64,000 nucleotides of DNA from Streptomyces sp. NBC_00259 (GCF_036181745.1 NZ_CP108080.1:5831501-5895500); one strand, 5' to 3'; positions 8,708 to 18,395 are shown, counted from the stretch's first letter. A program made the numbers and translations. The notes: a model not told the origin generated them from the sequence alone.

Positions 8708-10192
8708 ATGCTGCTCACCTCTCGACGCCTCCGGGCCGCACTGCTCGTCGCCGCCTCGGCCACCCTCGTCGCGGCCGTACTCCCCGCTCCCGAACCGCTC
8801 GGCATCGGAGACCCGCTCTTCCCTCACCTCGGCAATCCCGGGTACGACGTCCTCACGTACGACATCGCGTTCACCTATCGCGGCCCGAACACCAAGCCGC
8901 TGGACGCCGTCACGAAGATCGACGCGCGGGCGACCGAACGCCTGGAACGGATCAACCTCGACTTCACCGACGGCACCGTACGGACGGTCGAGGTGAACGG
9001 CAGCAGTGCCGAGTTCGCCGCCGCCGGCGAGGACCTGGTGATCACCCCCCGGCAAGCCGTCGACACGGGTGAGCCGCTGACCATCACCGTCACCCACACC
9101 AGCGACCCGAACGGCGAAGCCGGCGGCTGGGTGCGCACCACCGACGGTCTGGCGATGGCCAACCAGGCCGACGCCGCCCACCGTGTCTTCCCCTGCAACG
9201 ACCACCCGGCCGACAAGGCCCTCTTCACCTTCCGGATCACGGCTCCGGCGGGACTGACGGCGGTGGCCAACGGTCTTCCGGTGGCGACCGCCCGTACCGG
9301 CGGGACCACGACCTGGCTGTACCGCACCCGGCACCCCATGGCGACCGAGCTCGCCCAGGTCAGCATCGGCAAGTCGACCGTCGTCCACCGTGAGGGGCCG
9401 CACGGGCTGCCGCTGCGTGACGTCGTGCCGACCGCCGACCGTGCGCTGCTCGAACCCTGGCTGAAGAAGACCCCGGCGCAGATGGCCTGGATGGAGAGCA
9501 AGGTCGGGCCCTATCCGTTCGAGACCTACGGACTGCTGGTGGCGCAGGCCGACACCGGTTTCGAGCTGGAGACCCAGACCCTCTCGCTGTTCGAGAAGTC
9601 GGTCTTCACCCGCGGCGAGTTCCCGCAGTGGTACGTCGACTCGGTCATGGTGCACGAGCTGGCCCACCAGTGGTTCGGGAACAGCGTCTCGCCCCGCGGC
9701 TGGGCGGATCTCTGGCTGAACGAGGGACACGCCACCTGGTACGGGTCGCTGTACGCGGAGGAGCACGCGAAGCGGTCCCTGGAGAAGCACATGCGCGAGG
9801 CCTACGCACAGTCGGACGGCTGGCGGGCGGCGGGAGGACCCCCGGCAGCCCCGAAGCCCGCCGCCCCCGGCCAGCAGCTCGGCCTGTTCCGGCCCATCGT
9901 CTACGACGGCAGCGCCCTCGTCCTGTACGCACTGCGACAGGAGATCGGGAAGGACAAGTTCGAGGCCCTGGAGCGGGCCTGGGTCGCCGAACACCGGGAC
10001 GGCACGGCGACGACGGCGGACTTCACCGCCCTGGCCTCACGCATCTCGGGCCGCGATCTCTCCGCGTTCCTCAAGGCGTGGCTGTACGGCGAGAAGACGC
10101 CGAAGATGCCCGGACACCCGCAGTGGCGCAGTGAAGCTCCGGCGTCGAAGCGGACCCAGGCGCCAGGCGTGAAGCAGCCGCGGAAGCGGTAA
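8708..10192 (+). CDS. Secreted M1-family metallopeptidase (short form)
   Basis: Protein of 494 aa. The start MLLTSRRLRAALLVAASATLVAAVLPAP is a typical signal peptide. The gluzincin zinc site is complete: HELAHQWFGN near residue 316 (HExxH) and WLNEGHATW (third ligand Glu) about 19-20 residues later. The exopeptidase GAMEN motif is replaced by TGFELETQT. At under 500 residues it has only the N-terminal beta domain and the catalytic domain, unlike the roughly 850-aa cytosolic aminopeptidase N. It probably trims peptides outside the cell. The Shine-Dalgarno is weak and no operon partner is obvious. Confidence 0.88.
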   Translation: MLLTSRRLRAALLVAASATLVAAVLPAPEPLGIGDPLFPHLGNPGYDVLTYDIAFTYRGPNTKPLDAVTKIDARATERLERINLDFTDGTVRTVEVNGSSAEFAAAGEDLVITPRQAVDTGEPLTITVTHTSDPNGEAGGWVRTTDGLAMANQADAAHRVFPCNDHPADKALFTFRITAPAGLTAVANGLPVATARTGGTTTWLYRTRHPMATELAQVSIGKSTVVHREGPHGLPLRDVVPTADRALLEPWLKKTPAQMAWMESKVGPYPFETYGLLVAQADTGFELETQTLSLFEKSVFTRGEFPQWYVDSVMVHELAHQWFGNSVSPRGWADLWLNEGHATWYGSLYAEEHAKRSLEKHMREAYAQSDGWRAAGGPPAAPKPAAPGQQLGLFRPIVYDGSALVLYALRQEIGKDKFEALERAWVAEHRDGTATTADFTALASRISGRDLSAFLKAWLYGEKTPKMPGHPQWRSEAPASKRTQAPGVKQPRKR

Positions 10193-10371
10193 AACCAGGG
10201 TGACGGCCATGGCGGCGCCGTGCGACCATCGACACGTCGGCGACGCCGCCGGGCCCTGCCCTCCGAGCATCGCCCTCCGGACGCGGGCACCGGGAATCTT
10301 CCAGGACCGTGACGCGTTGTAACCAGCGTATGGTGCGTTCCGTACCAGCTTTCCATCGACGTAAGGATCCA

Positions 10372-11865
10372 ATGACCTCCTCTTCATCCCCTTCCCAGGA
10401 CGCGCAGAGCTTCGCGGACACCACCCGCACCGAGAGCCTTCGGGCCGATGCCCTGATGGAAGAGGACGTCGCCTGGAGCCACGAGATCGACGGAGAGCGG
10501 GACGGCGATCAGTTCGACCGCTCCGAGCGCGCCGCCCTGCGGCGTGTGGCGGGCCTCTCCACCGAGCTCGAGGACGTCACCGAGGTCGAGTACCGGCAGC
10601 TGCGTCTGGAGCGCGTGGTGCTGGTCGGCGTATGGACCTCCGGGACCGTCCGGGACGCGGAGAATTCCCTCGCTGAACTGGCGGCGCTCGCCGAGACCGC
10701 TGGTGCGCTCGTGCTCGACGGTGTCATCCAGCGCCGTGACAAGCCGGATCCGGCCACCTACATCGGCTCGGGCAAGGCCAACGAGCTGCGCGACATCGTG
10801 CTCGAGACCGGAGCCGACACCGTCGTGTGCGACGGAGAGCTCAGCCCGGGCCAGCTGATCCACCTCGAGGACGTCGTCAAGGTCAAGGTGGTCGACCGCA
10901 CCGCCCTGATCCTCGACATCTTCGCGCAGCACGCCAAGTCCCGAGAGGGCAAGGCGCAGGTGGCGCTGGCACAGATGCAGTACATGTTGCCCCGGCTGCG
11001 GGGCTGGGGTCAGTCGCTGTCCCGGCAGATGGGTGGCGGCGGCAGTGGTGGCATGGCCACCCGAGGCCCCGGTGAGACCAAGATCGAGACGGACCGGCGC
11101 CGGATCCGCGAGAAGATGGCGAAGATGCGCCGGGAGATCGCGGAGATGAAGACCGGCCGCGAGATCAAGCGACAGGAACGCAAGCGGCACAAGGTCCCGT
11201 CGGTCGCGATCGCGGGATACACCAACGCGGGCAAGTCCTCGCTGCTCAACCGCCTCACCGGCGCCGGCGTCCTGGTGGAGAACGCGCTGTTCGCCACGCT
11301 GGACCCGACCGTGCGCCGGGCCGAGACAACGAGCGGCAGGCTGTACACGCTGGCGGACACCGTCGGATTCGTCCGGCATCTGCCGCACCACCTGGTCGAG
11401 GCGTTCCGCTCCACCATGGAGGAGGTCGGCGAATCCGATCTCATCCTGCATGTGGTCGACGGCTCGCATCCGGCTCCGGAGGAGCAGCTCGCCGCCGTGC
11501 GTGAGGTGATCCGTGATGTCGGTGCCGTGGACGTGCCCGAGATCGTCGTGATCAACAAGGCGGACGCCGCCGATCCACTGGTGCTGCAGCGCCTGCTGCG
11601 CATCGAGCGGCACGCGATCGCCGTGTCGGCCCGTACGGGCGCGGGCATGGACGAACTGCTCGCGCTCATCGACGCCGAACTCCCGCGGCCGCAGGTCGAG
11701 ATCGAGGCCCTGCTGCCCTACACGCAGGGAGCGCTCGTCTCGCGGGTGCACGCCGACGGTGAGGTGCTCTCCGAGGAGCACACCTCCGAGGGCACGCTGC
11801 TCAAGGCACGCGTCCACGAGGAGCTGGCGGCAGCGCTCGGGCCGTATGTCCCCGTGACGCACTGA
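10372..11865 (+). CDS. hflX: Ribosome-associated GTPase HflX
   Basis: Protein of 497 aa. The N-terminal HflX domain (LVGVWTSG... GSGKANEL) and Gly-rich linker (GGGGSGGMATRGPGETKIE) lead into an Obg-like G domain: G1 GYTNAGKSS near residue 281, G3 DTVGF and G4 NKAD. HflX binds stalled or heat-damaged 70S ribosomes and splits them. The start MTSSSSPSQ at ATG 10372 follows AAGGA at 10363-10367; the upstream ATG at 10309 is not conserved-looking. A strong terminator follows. Confidence 0.95.
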   Translation: MTSSSSPSQDAQSFADTTRTESLRADALMEEDVAWSHEIDGERDGDQFDRSERAALRRVAGLSTELEDVTEVEYRQLRLERVVLVGVWTSGTVRDAENSLAELAALAETAGALVLDGVIQRRDKPDPATYIGSGKANELRDIVLETGADTVVCDGELSPGQLIHLEDVVKVKVVDRTALILDIFAQHAKSREGKAQVALAQMQYMLPRLRGWGQSLSRQMGGGGSGGMATRGPGETKIETDRRRIREKMAKMRREIAEMKTGREIKRQERKRHKVPSVAIAGYTNAGKSSLLNRLTGAGVLVENALFATLDPTVRRAETTSGRLYTLADTVGFVRHLPHHLVEAFRSTMEEVGESDLILHVVDGSHPAPEEQLAAVREVIRDVGAVDVPEIVVINKADAADPLVLQRLLRIERHAIAVSARTGAGMDELLALIDAELPRPQVEIEALLPYTQGALVSRVHADGEVLSEEHTSEGTLLKARVHEELAAALGPYVPVTH

Positions 11866-11893
11866 GCACTCTGAGCCCGCACGTATGACGGAC

Positions 11894-11928
11894 GAAGGCC
11901 CGCCCCCTCCTTGAGGGGGCGGGCCTTC
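11894..11928. terminator. Bidirectional terminator between hflX and the protease gene
   Basis: Perfect 16-bp inverted repeat (arms 11894-11909 and 11913-11928) with a 3-nt loop, between two convergent genes. Confidence 0.88.
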
Positions 11929-11943
11929 GCACAGGTCCGAGGG

Positions 11944-13113
11944 CTACCGGCTCGCGAACTTCTCGCCCATCGACGTGTAGATCTCCTTCGCACCGTCGCC
12001 GAGGCGGGGTCCGGCCAGCCAGCCCGAAGTCACCGGGCCGATGGAGGTGTTGGAGACCAGCGCCGGCTTTCCGTTCGACTGCGTGATGAACCAGCCGCCG
12101 CCGGAGGAGCCGCCCGTCATGGTGCAGCCGATGCGCCACATCGTCGGCGTCCCGGGGCTGATGGACAGCCGGCCGGGACGGTCCACGCACTTGTGCATGA
12201 TCAGGCCGTCGAAGGGCGGCGCCGCCGGGTAACCCCAGGCGCCCATGGCGGAGATGTCCTTCGCCGCGGGAGCGTCGAAGTCGACATCGAGCGCGACTCC
12301 GACCGTCTCCTCGAGGGACTTGCCGCCCCGCTCCGGCTTCACATGCATCACGGCGTAGTCGTACGGGGCTCCGCCGCCGCCCGTCGGACCGCCCTCGGAG
12401 ATCCACTCACCGGACGTCGAGACCCAGTCCGCCCAGTAGACGCCGTACGGGGCGATCTCCTGCGGCTGTGCCTTCTCCAGCTGCGCCGGGGACTTGCCGA
12501 GGTCGTTGTACGCCGGGACGAAGGCGATGTTGCGGTACCAGCCGCCGCCCTGACCCGCGTGCACACAATGGCCCGCGGTCCACACGAGGTTGGACCTGCC
12601 CGGGTTCTTCGGGTCCTTCACGATGGTGGCCGAGCAGACCATCGTGCCTTCGGGCGCGTCGAAGAACACCTTGCCGACCGGCGCCGCGTTCTTGTGGTAC
12701 GGCCTGTCCTCGGGCTGGGCCCGCACGGGCCGCGGTTCCGGGTCGGTGACGCCCTGGTCGCCCGAGAAGTCACCGGCGGCCATCGTCTTCTGCGGAGACT
12801 TGGCCTCCATCATCCGCTCCGGCTTCCACAGGCCTTCGATCACCGGGTTGACGAAGTCCTTGGCCTCACGGAGCCAGGTGTCCTTGTCCCAGTTCTTCCA
12901 CTCGCCGTTCTTCCACTTGTCCGGGTCGACACCGTGCTCCTTGAGCTTGTCGGCCAGGTCCGCGGGTATGCCGGCGTTGCCGTTGTCCCCGGCGGCGGCG
13001 GACGCGGAGGGCTTGCCGGCGGCGTCGTCCTCGCCCGGACCGCATGCGGTGGCCGAGAGTGCGAGGGCCGCGACGAGGCCGGTGGCGGCCAGCAGCGGAC
13101 GTACGGATCGCAT
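11944..13113 (-). CDS. Secreted trypsin-fold serine protease, lipoprotein (paralogue 1)
   Basis: Protein of 389 aa. A signal sequence ending in the lipobox LSATAC predicts a lipid-anchored extracellular protein. A charged domain (about 50-110) with KEHGVDPDKWKNGEWKNWDK and an FVNPVIEGLW motif precedes a chymotrypsin-like domain. The triad is visible: His in TAGHCVHA, Asp in YDYAVMHV, Ser in TGGSSGGGW. The Shine-Dalgarno AGGGGGA lies just upstream on the minus strand. It is clearly paralogous to the next gene over the whole length, including the N-terminal domain, so the pair arose by tandem duplication. Substrate unknown. Confidence 0.85.
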   Translation of the reverse strand: MRSVRPLLAATGLVAALALSATACGPGEDDAAGKPSASAAAGDNGNAGIPADLADKLKEHGVDPDKWKNGEWKNWDKDTWLREAKDFVNPVIEGLWKPERMMEAKSPQKTMAAGDFSGDQGVTDPEPRPVRAQPEDRPYHKNAAPVGKVFFDAPEGTMVCSATIVKDPKNPGRSNLVWTAGHCVHAGQGGGWYRNIAFVPAYNDLGKSPAQLEKAQPQEIAPYGVYWADWVSTSGEWISEGGPTGGGGAPYDYAVMHVKPERGGKSLEETVGVALDVDFDAPAAKDISAMGAWGYPAAPPFDGLIMHKCVDRPGRLSISPGTPTMWRIGCTMTGGSSGGGWFITQSNGKPALVSNTSIGPVTSGWLAGPRLGDGAKEIYTSMGEKFASR

Positions 13114-13370
13114 AGAAACGATTCCCCCTGAAGTGCGTTTGCCATGAACGTGTCACGTGTGCGGGCACGCGAAAGGGCGGTCATCCGGAGGACCGCCCGT
13201 GCCGGGCCCCACTTTAGAGCCGCCCGGTCCGACCGAGTCGGCGCCCTGCCCCCACCTGCACGGAGTCTCCACGCGCACCGGCGCTGGACGGCGCGGACGC
13301 GACGCCGCGGGCAAGACGCCACAGCTGGATGTGGCGATGGACGGGGCAGCGGGACACGGCAGACCGACGC

Positions 13371-13406
13371 CGCTGGGGCCTCCGGATCGCTCCGAAGGCC
13401 CCAGCG
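13371..13406 (-). terminator. Hairpin terminator after the second protease gene
   Basis: Inverted repeat with arms 13371-13386 and 13391-13406 (15 of 16 bp paired), 21 bp downstream of the stop codon at 13427-13429 on the minus strand. Confidence 0.75.
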
Positions 13407-13426
13407 ACGGGTGGCGGTTGTCGCGG

Positions 13427-14647
13427 TTACCGGCCTGCGTACTTCTTGCTGACCGCGTCGTAGATGCTCTTGGCCTCGTCGCCGAGGCGCGGTCCGGCCA
13501 GCCAGCCCGCCGTCACCGGACCGATGGAGGTGTTGGAGACCAGCGCCGGCTTGCCGTCCTTGCCCGCCGCGACCCAGCCGCCGCCGGAGGAACCGCCGGT
13601 CATGGTGCAGCCGATGCGGTACATCGTGGGCTCGTTCGCCCTGAGCGACAGCCGGCCGGGCTTGTCCTGGCACTGGAACATCCGCTCACCGTCGAACGGC
13701 GGCGCCGCCGGGAAGCCGGTCGCCGTCATGCCGCCGATCTTCGGCACGGCCGGCGCGTTGAAGTCCACCGGGAGGGCCGAACCGACCGTCTCCTCCAGGG
13801 ACTTGCCGTTGCCGCCCTTCTCCGGGGTCACATGGAGCACCGCGAAGTCCCACGGCGCGCCCTGGCCGCCGGTAGCGGCGCCCTGGGAGATCCACTGCTC
13901 CGACGTCTGCGCCCAGTCACCCCACCACACGCCGTAAGGAGCTATCTCCTCCTTGGCGTCGCCCTTGGTGGAGGGCTTGGCCTTGTCGTTGTACGACGGG
14001 ACGAAGGCGATGTTGCGGTACCAGCCGCCCTCCTTGCCCGCGTGCACACAATGGCCCGCGGTCCACACCATGTTGGACTTACCGGGGTTCGCGGGGTCCT
14101 TCACGACGGTCGCGGAACACACCATCGAACCCTTGGGGCCGTCGAAGAACACCTTCCCGGCCTCGGGGGCGTTGTCGTGGTACGGCGCGCTCACGCCCTG
14201 GGCGTCGACCGGCCGCGGAGTCGGGTCGGTGACACCCTTGTCCCCGGAGATGTCCTCCTCCTCGACCGGCTTGTTGGGCTGCTCGGCGTCCCGCATCCGG
14301 TCCGGGTCCCAGAGGTCCTCGATGATCGGGTTGACGTAGTCCTGGGCCTCACGCAGCCACTTGTCCTTGTCCCAGTTCTTCCACTCGCCGTTCCGCCACT
14401 TGTCCACGTCGATCCCGTGCTCCTTGAGCCGGTCCTTGAGATCGTCCGGAATCGTGATCTTTCCGTCGGTGGACTGCCCGGTGGCCGACGCGGTGGGCTT
14501 GTTGCCCGCGTTGTCCTCGCTCGGACCGCAGGCCGTAGCGGTCAGCGTGAGCGCCGCGGCGACAGCGGCCGCCGCGAACACCGGAGAGCTCTTGCGACGG
14601 GCGCTCCTCCCACTGCGCGCAGCGAAGGTCGGGCGATTGAGTCGCAT
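13427..14647 (-). CDS. Secreted trypsin-fold serine protease, lipoprotein (paralogue 2)
   Basis: Protein of 406 aa, starting MRLNRPTFAARSG after AGGGGGA. The signal peptide ends LTATAC (lipobox). The same N-terminal domain (KEHGIDVDKWRNGEWKNWDK, YVNPIIEDLW) precedes the protease domain. The triad is His in TAGHCVHA, Asp in WDFAVLHV and Ser in TGGSSGGGW. The two genes keep near-identical C-termini (SIGPVT.GWLAGPRLGD). It has its own terminator, so the two copies are probably transcribed separately. Divergent from the siderophore operon. Confidence 0.85.
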   Translation of the reverse strand: MRLNRPTFAARSGRSARRKSSPVFAAAAVAAALTLTATACGPSEDNAGNKPTASATGQSTDGKITIPDDLKDRLKEHGIDVDKWRNGEWKNWDKDKWLREAQDYVNPIIEDLWDPDRMRDAEQPNKPVEEEDISGDKGVTDPTPRPVDAQGVSAPYHDNAPEAGKVFFDGPKGSMVCSATVVKDPANPGKSNMVWTAGHCVHAGKEGGWYRNIAFVPSYNDKAKPSTKGDAKEEIAPYGVWWGDWAQTSEQWISQGAATGGQGAPWDFAVLHVTPEKGGNGKSLEETVGSALPVDFNAPAVPKIGGMTATGFPAAPPFDGERMFQCQDKPGRLSLRANEPTMYRIGCTMTGGSSGGGWVAAGKDGKPALVSNTSIGPVTAGWLAGPRLGDEAKSIYDAVSKKYAGR

Positions 14648-14943
14648 GTGGTGATCCCCCTGGGACTTCATGAGTGACGTGTACGAACGGACCGCTTCCG
14701 CGCACCCCGGCGACGCTGCCGGTGCGCAATTGCGGCCCCTCACTATGCCGGTGACGTTGGGGACGGTGTGCGGCAGGGCGGTGGTTCCTCGCCGCAAGGA
14801 TCTTCCGGAATGACCGTGATCCCCCGCTTCCGGCGTCGTTGGTACGTACGGGGGACGCAGGATCAGCGTTCACCCACGTGGTGCGGCGGTCGACCGCTGT
14901 ACCGACGCGCGACACAACTGTGACAGCCGGAGGACAAAGAGCC
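14648..14943. other. Divergent intergenic region upstream of the siderophore operon
   Basis: This 296-bp stretch must hold promoters for the protease gene (-) and the siderophore operon (+). I looked for a DmdR/IdeR iron box (TTAGGTTAGGCTAACCTAA type) on both strands and saw none. The only clear element is GGAGGACA at 14929-14936, the ribosome-binding site of the aminotransferase gene. Confidence 0.5.
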
Positions 14944-16320
14944 GTGCCCGTGATCGAACCTGCCCCGCTGGCACAGCCCGTCGCCCATGAAGGGATCCTG
15001 CGGCGCCAGTCCCTGCGCGAATCGGCGGCCCGGACCTATGCCCGCTCGCTGCCCATCGTTCCCGTACGGGCCAGGGGACTGACGATCGAGGGGGCCGACG
15101 GCCGCAGGTACCTCGACTGTCTCTCGGGTGCCGGGACGCTGGCCCTGGGCCACAACCACCCCGTCGTCCTGGAAGCGATCAAGAAGGTCCTCGCCTCGGG
15201 TGCTCCGCTGCACGTTCTCGACCTCGCCACTCCGGTCAAGGACGCCTTCACCACCGAACTGTTCGCCACACTGCCGCGCCCGCTCGCCGACAGCGCCCGC
15301 ATCCAGTTCTGCGGACCGGCCGGTACGGATGCCGTCGAGGCCGCTCTCAAACTCGTCCGCACCGCGACGGGCCGTACCGGACTGCTCGCCTTCACGGGCG
15401 CCTACCACGGCATGACGGCGGGAGCCCTCGGCGCCTCCGGTGGCGCCACCGACGTCCGCGTGACACGGCTGCCGTATCCGCAGAACTACCGCTGCCCCTT
15501 CGGGATCGGCGGGGAGCGGGGCGCGGAACTCGCCGCCCGCTGGACCGAGAACCTCCTGGACGACCCCAAGGGAGGCGTCCCGGCCCCGGCCGGCATGATC
15601 CTCGAACCGGTGCAGGGCGAGGGCGGAGTCATCCCAGCACCCGACGCCTGGCTGCGCCGGATGCGTGAGATCACCGCCGCACGCTCCATCCCGCTCATCG
15701 CCGACGAGGTGCAGACCGGCGTGGGCCGCACCGGCGCCTTCTGGGCGGTCGAGCACAGTGGGATCGTCCCCGATGTGATGGTCCTGTCCAAGGCCATCGG
15801 CGGCTCCCTTCCTCTTGCCGTGATCGTCTACCGCTCCGACCTGGACACCTGGCAGCCCGGCGCCCACGCCGGTACGTTCCGCGGCAACCAGCTCGCCATG
15901 GCGGCCGGCGCGGCCACACTGGCCTTCGTCCGTGAGAACCGCCTCGCCGAACGGGCGGCCACCCTCGGCGCCCGCATGCTCGGCCGGCTCCAGGGCCTCG
16001 CCGCGACCCACCGGTGCATCGGGGACGTACGCGGGCGCGGACTGATGATCGGCGTCGAACTCGTCGACCCCGACAGCGACGACCCGAACGCCGCCGCCCC
16101 ACCGGCCGACCCCTCCCTCGCCGCCGCAGTGCAGCAGGAATGCCTGCGCCGCGGGTTGATCGTCGAACTCGGTGGTCGCCACGCGGGTGTCGTCCGCCTG
16201 CTGCCTCCCCTCACGCTCACCGACGAACAGGCCAACGCGGTGCTCGACCGCTTCGCCGACGCCCTGGAAGCGGCCGAGAACTCACCGCGGCGCCGCCACG
16301 AAACCGGACCGTCCAGCTGA
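14944..16320 (+). CDS. L-2,4-diaminobutyrate:2-oxoglutarate aminotransferase (siderophore pathway)
   Basis: Class-III PLP aminotransferase of 458 aa, like RhbA and DABA aminotransferases. It would convert aspartate semialdehyde plus glutamate to L-2,4-diaminobutyrate, a siderophore building block. Motifs: GAGTLALGHNHP, FCGPAGTDAVEAALKL, EPVQGEGGVIP, ADEVQTGVGRTG, and PLP lysine Lys283 in LSKAIGGSLPL. GTG 14944 is preceded 7 nt upstream by GGAGGACA. It is the first of four co-directional genes 29-79 bp apart. Aminotransferase class is certain; substrate is inferred from the NIS neighbours. Confidence 0.85.
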   Translation: MPVIEPAPLAQPVAHEGILRRQSLRESAARTYARSLPIVPVRARGLTIEGADGRRYLDCLSGAGTLALGHNHPVVLEAIKKVLASGAPLHVLDLATPVKDAFTTELFATLPRPLADSARIQFCGPAGTDAVEAALKLVRTATGRTGLLAFTGAYHGMTAGALGASGGATDVRVTRLPYPQNYRCPFGIGGERGAELAARWTENLLDDPKGGVPAPAGMILEPVQGEGGVIPAPDAWLRRMREITAARSIPLIADEVQTGVGRTGAFWAVEHSGIVPDVMVLSKAIGGSLPLAVIVYRSDLDTWQPGAHAGTFRGNQLAMAAGAATLAFVRENRLAERAATLGARMLGRLQGLAATHRCIGDVRGRGLMIGVELVDPDSDDPNAAAPPADPSLAAAVQQECLRRGLIVELGGRHAGVVRLLPPLTLTDEQANAVLDRFADALEAAENSPRRRHETGPSS

Positions 16321-16349
16321 CCCCGGACGACATCACAAGGAAGTCCCCC

Positions 16350-18395
16350 GTGAACCGCATTCCCGCTCCCGACGCACCCGAGCCCGACGGCAGCCCCACC
16401 GCCGACCAGTACACAGGGCAGAACGGGACGGCCGTCCCCCGCACGGTCGAGCCGGCGACGGTACCGCGACAACTGTCGGGGTCCCCGAGTGCAACGGCAG
16501 TCGCCCCCCACCCCGCTCCCTCCCTGGCAACAGCCACCGTCCGCGCCGCGGCCCCGGCCGCCGAGGCAGCCGGCCCGGTGGACCACCACGACCTGCTGGA
16601 CCATCCGGACCCGCTCGTTGCCGCCGACGCAGCCGCCGTCGAGAGCCTGTTGCGCTGCTGGGTGCGGGAGGTCGACCTCGCCAGGCCGGCGGGGAACACC
16701 CTGCGTATCCCGCTCGACGCCAGCGGCACCGCCCTGCTCGTCCCCGTCCGTTACTGGTCCATCACAGGCTGGCACCGCTTCGGGGCGCCGGTGCTCGAAG
16801 GCGCCCCGGCCGACGCACCACCGGCCGACGCCGTCACCGTCGCGGCCCTCGTCAGCCGAGAGCCGGGCGGGGCCGGCGGCGGGTCCGCAGCGGCCGACGG
16901 CCACGACGCCGGCGACACACACGCCGTCGCGCAGGCAGACGGTCAGGCGCACCGGGGCCGGTCGGAAGGAGTCGATCTGACCGGGCGGGTCGCCGACTCG
17001 GTCCGCCGCACGGCCGACTTCATCGACGACCGCCGCCGACGTCCTGCCCCGCAACCCGGCACGGACCTGTTCCTGACCGCCGAGCAGTCACTGATCCTCG
17101 GTCATCCGCTCCACCCCACTCCCAAGAGCCGCGAAGGGCTCTCCGACGCCGAAGCCCGGCTGTACTCACCCGAGTTGTACGGCTCCTTCCCGCTCCACTG
17201 GATGGCCGTCGACCGGACCGTCCTGGCCTGCGAGTCGGCCTGGACGGAAGAGGGGCGCCTCGTCCCGGCCGAGCAGCTCACCCGCCGACTGTCCGGTGAT
17301 CTCCAACTGCCCGCGAACACCGTGCTGTTGCCGCTGCACCCCTGGCAGGCCCGCGAACTGGGGCACCGCCCCGCGGTCGCCGCCCTGCTCGACGCCGGTC
17401 TCCTCCACGATCTCGGCCCCGGCGGCGAACCGTGGCACCCCACCTCATCCGTCCGCACCGTGCACCAGCCCGGTGCTCCCGCCATGCTCAAGCTCTCCCT
17501 CGGCGTACGCATCACCAACTCACGTCGTGAGAACCTCCGCAAGGAACTCCACCGCGGCGTGGAGGTCCACCGCCTCCTCCGAACCGGCCTGGCCGAGCAG
17601 TGGAGGGCGGCCCACCCCCGCTTCGACATCGTCCGCGACCCCGCATGGCTCGCCGTCGACACCGCCGACGGGGCAGCGCTGCCGGGACTGGACGTCATGA
17701 TCCGCCACAACCCGTTCGGCGCCGGGGACGACGCCGTCTGCATCGCGGGCCTCACCGCCCCCCGTCCATGGCCCGGCCGTTCCCACACGCACTCACGCCT
17801 CGCCGCGATCGTGAACCACCTGGCCACCAGCACCGGCCGGCCCACCGGCGCCGTCGCCGCCGAGTGGTTCCTGCGCTACCTCGACCAGGTCGTACGCCCC
17901 GTGCTCTGGCTGGACGCCACAGCCGGAGTTGCCCTGGAGGCCCACCAGCAGAACACCCTGGTGATCCTCGACCCCGCAGGCTGGCCGGTCGGCGGCCGCT
18001 ACCGCGACAACCAGGGCTACTACTTCCGTGAGTCGCACCGTTCCGCGCTCGAACGCCGGCTCCCCGGGATCGGCAGCGCCAGCGACACCTTCGTCCCGGA
18101 CGCCGTCACGGACGAGCGCTTCGCCTACTACCTCGGCATCAACAACGTCCTCGGTCTCATCGGCGCCTTCGGAGCCCAGCGCCTCGCCGACGAGCGCCTA
18201 CTCCTCGCCGCCTTCCGCCGCTTCCTCGCCTCGGTCAGTGCCCTGGGTTCACCCCTGCCGGCACAACTGCTGGAGAAGCCGACCCTGCGCTGCAAGGCCA
18301 ATCTCCTCACCCGACTCCATGGCCTCGACGAACTGGTCGGCCCGGTGGACACCCAGTCCGTCTACGTCACCATCGCCAACCCCCTCCATTCCTGA
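16350..18395 (+). CDS. NRPS-independent siderophore synthetase, IucA/IucC family (first)
   Basis: Protein of 681 aa, start GTG 16350 after AAGGAAG. The N-terminal 90 or so residues are Pro/Ala-rich and probably disordered. The core shows GHPLHPTPKSREG (ATP-phosphate loop), LPLHPWQARELG, HPTSSVRTVHQPG, KLSLGVRITNSRREN and EAHQQNTLVILD. These enzymes adenylate a citrate-type carboxylate and condense it with an amine or alcohol. A Gly/Ala/His-rich insertion (about 175-210) is unusual; the usual family length is about 600. It most resembles citrate-activating (RhbC-like) members by motif. The product is not predictable from this. Confidence 0.88.
   Translation: MNRIPAPDAPEPDGSPTADQYTGQNGTAVPRTVEPATVPRQLSGSPSATAVAPHPAPSLATATVRAAAPAAEAAGPVDHHDLLDHPDPLVAADAAAVESLLRCWVREVDLARPAGNTLRIPLDASGTALLVPVRYWSITGWHRFGAPVLEGAPADAPPADAVTVAALVSREPGGAGGGSAAADGHDAGDTHAVAQADGQAHRGRSEGVDLTGRVADSVRRTADFIDDRRRRPAPQPGTDLFLTAEQSLILGHPLHPTPKSREGLSDAEARLYSPELYGSFPLHWMAVDRTVLACESAWTEEGRLVPAEQLTRRLSGDLQLPANTVLLPLHPWQARELGHRPAVAALLDAGLLHDLGPGGEPWHPTSSVRTVHQPGAPAMLKLSLGVRITNSRRENLRKELHRGVEVHRLLRTGLAEQWRAAHPRFDIVRDPAWLAVDTADGAALPGLDVMIRHNPFGAGDDAVCIAGLTAPRPWPGRSHTHSRLAAIVNHLATSTGRPTGAVAAEWFLRYLDQVVRPVLWLDATAGVALEAHQQNTLVILDPAGWPVGGRYRDNQGYYFRESHRSALERRLPGIGSASDTFVPDAVTDERFAYYLGINNVLGLIGAFGAQRLADERLLLAAFRRFLASVSALGSPLPAQLLEKPTLRCKANLLTRLHGLDELVGPVDTQSVYVTIANPLHS

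Noticed and set aside
7352..9994. 880-aa open frame on the minus strand across the RSH and M1 peptidase genes
   Set aside because: Antisense shadow of two well-supported genes; the translation is Gly/Arg/Asp-rich with no domain and arises from high GC3.
13157..14677. 506-aa plus-strand frame over the second protease gene
   Set aside because: Antisense shadow; the minus strand has a signal peptide, catalytic triad and ribosome-binding site.
14648..14943. Iron-box search in the siderophore promoter region
   Set aside because: No 19-bp TTAGG-type palindrome found on either strand by eye; recorded as a negative, not a feature.
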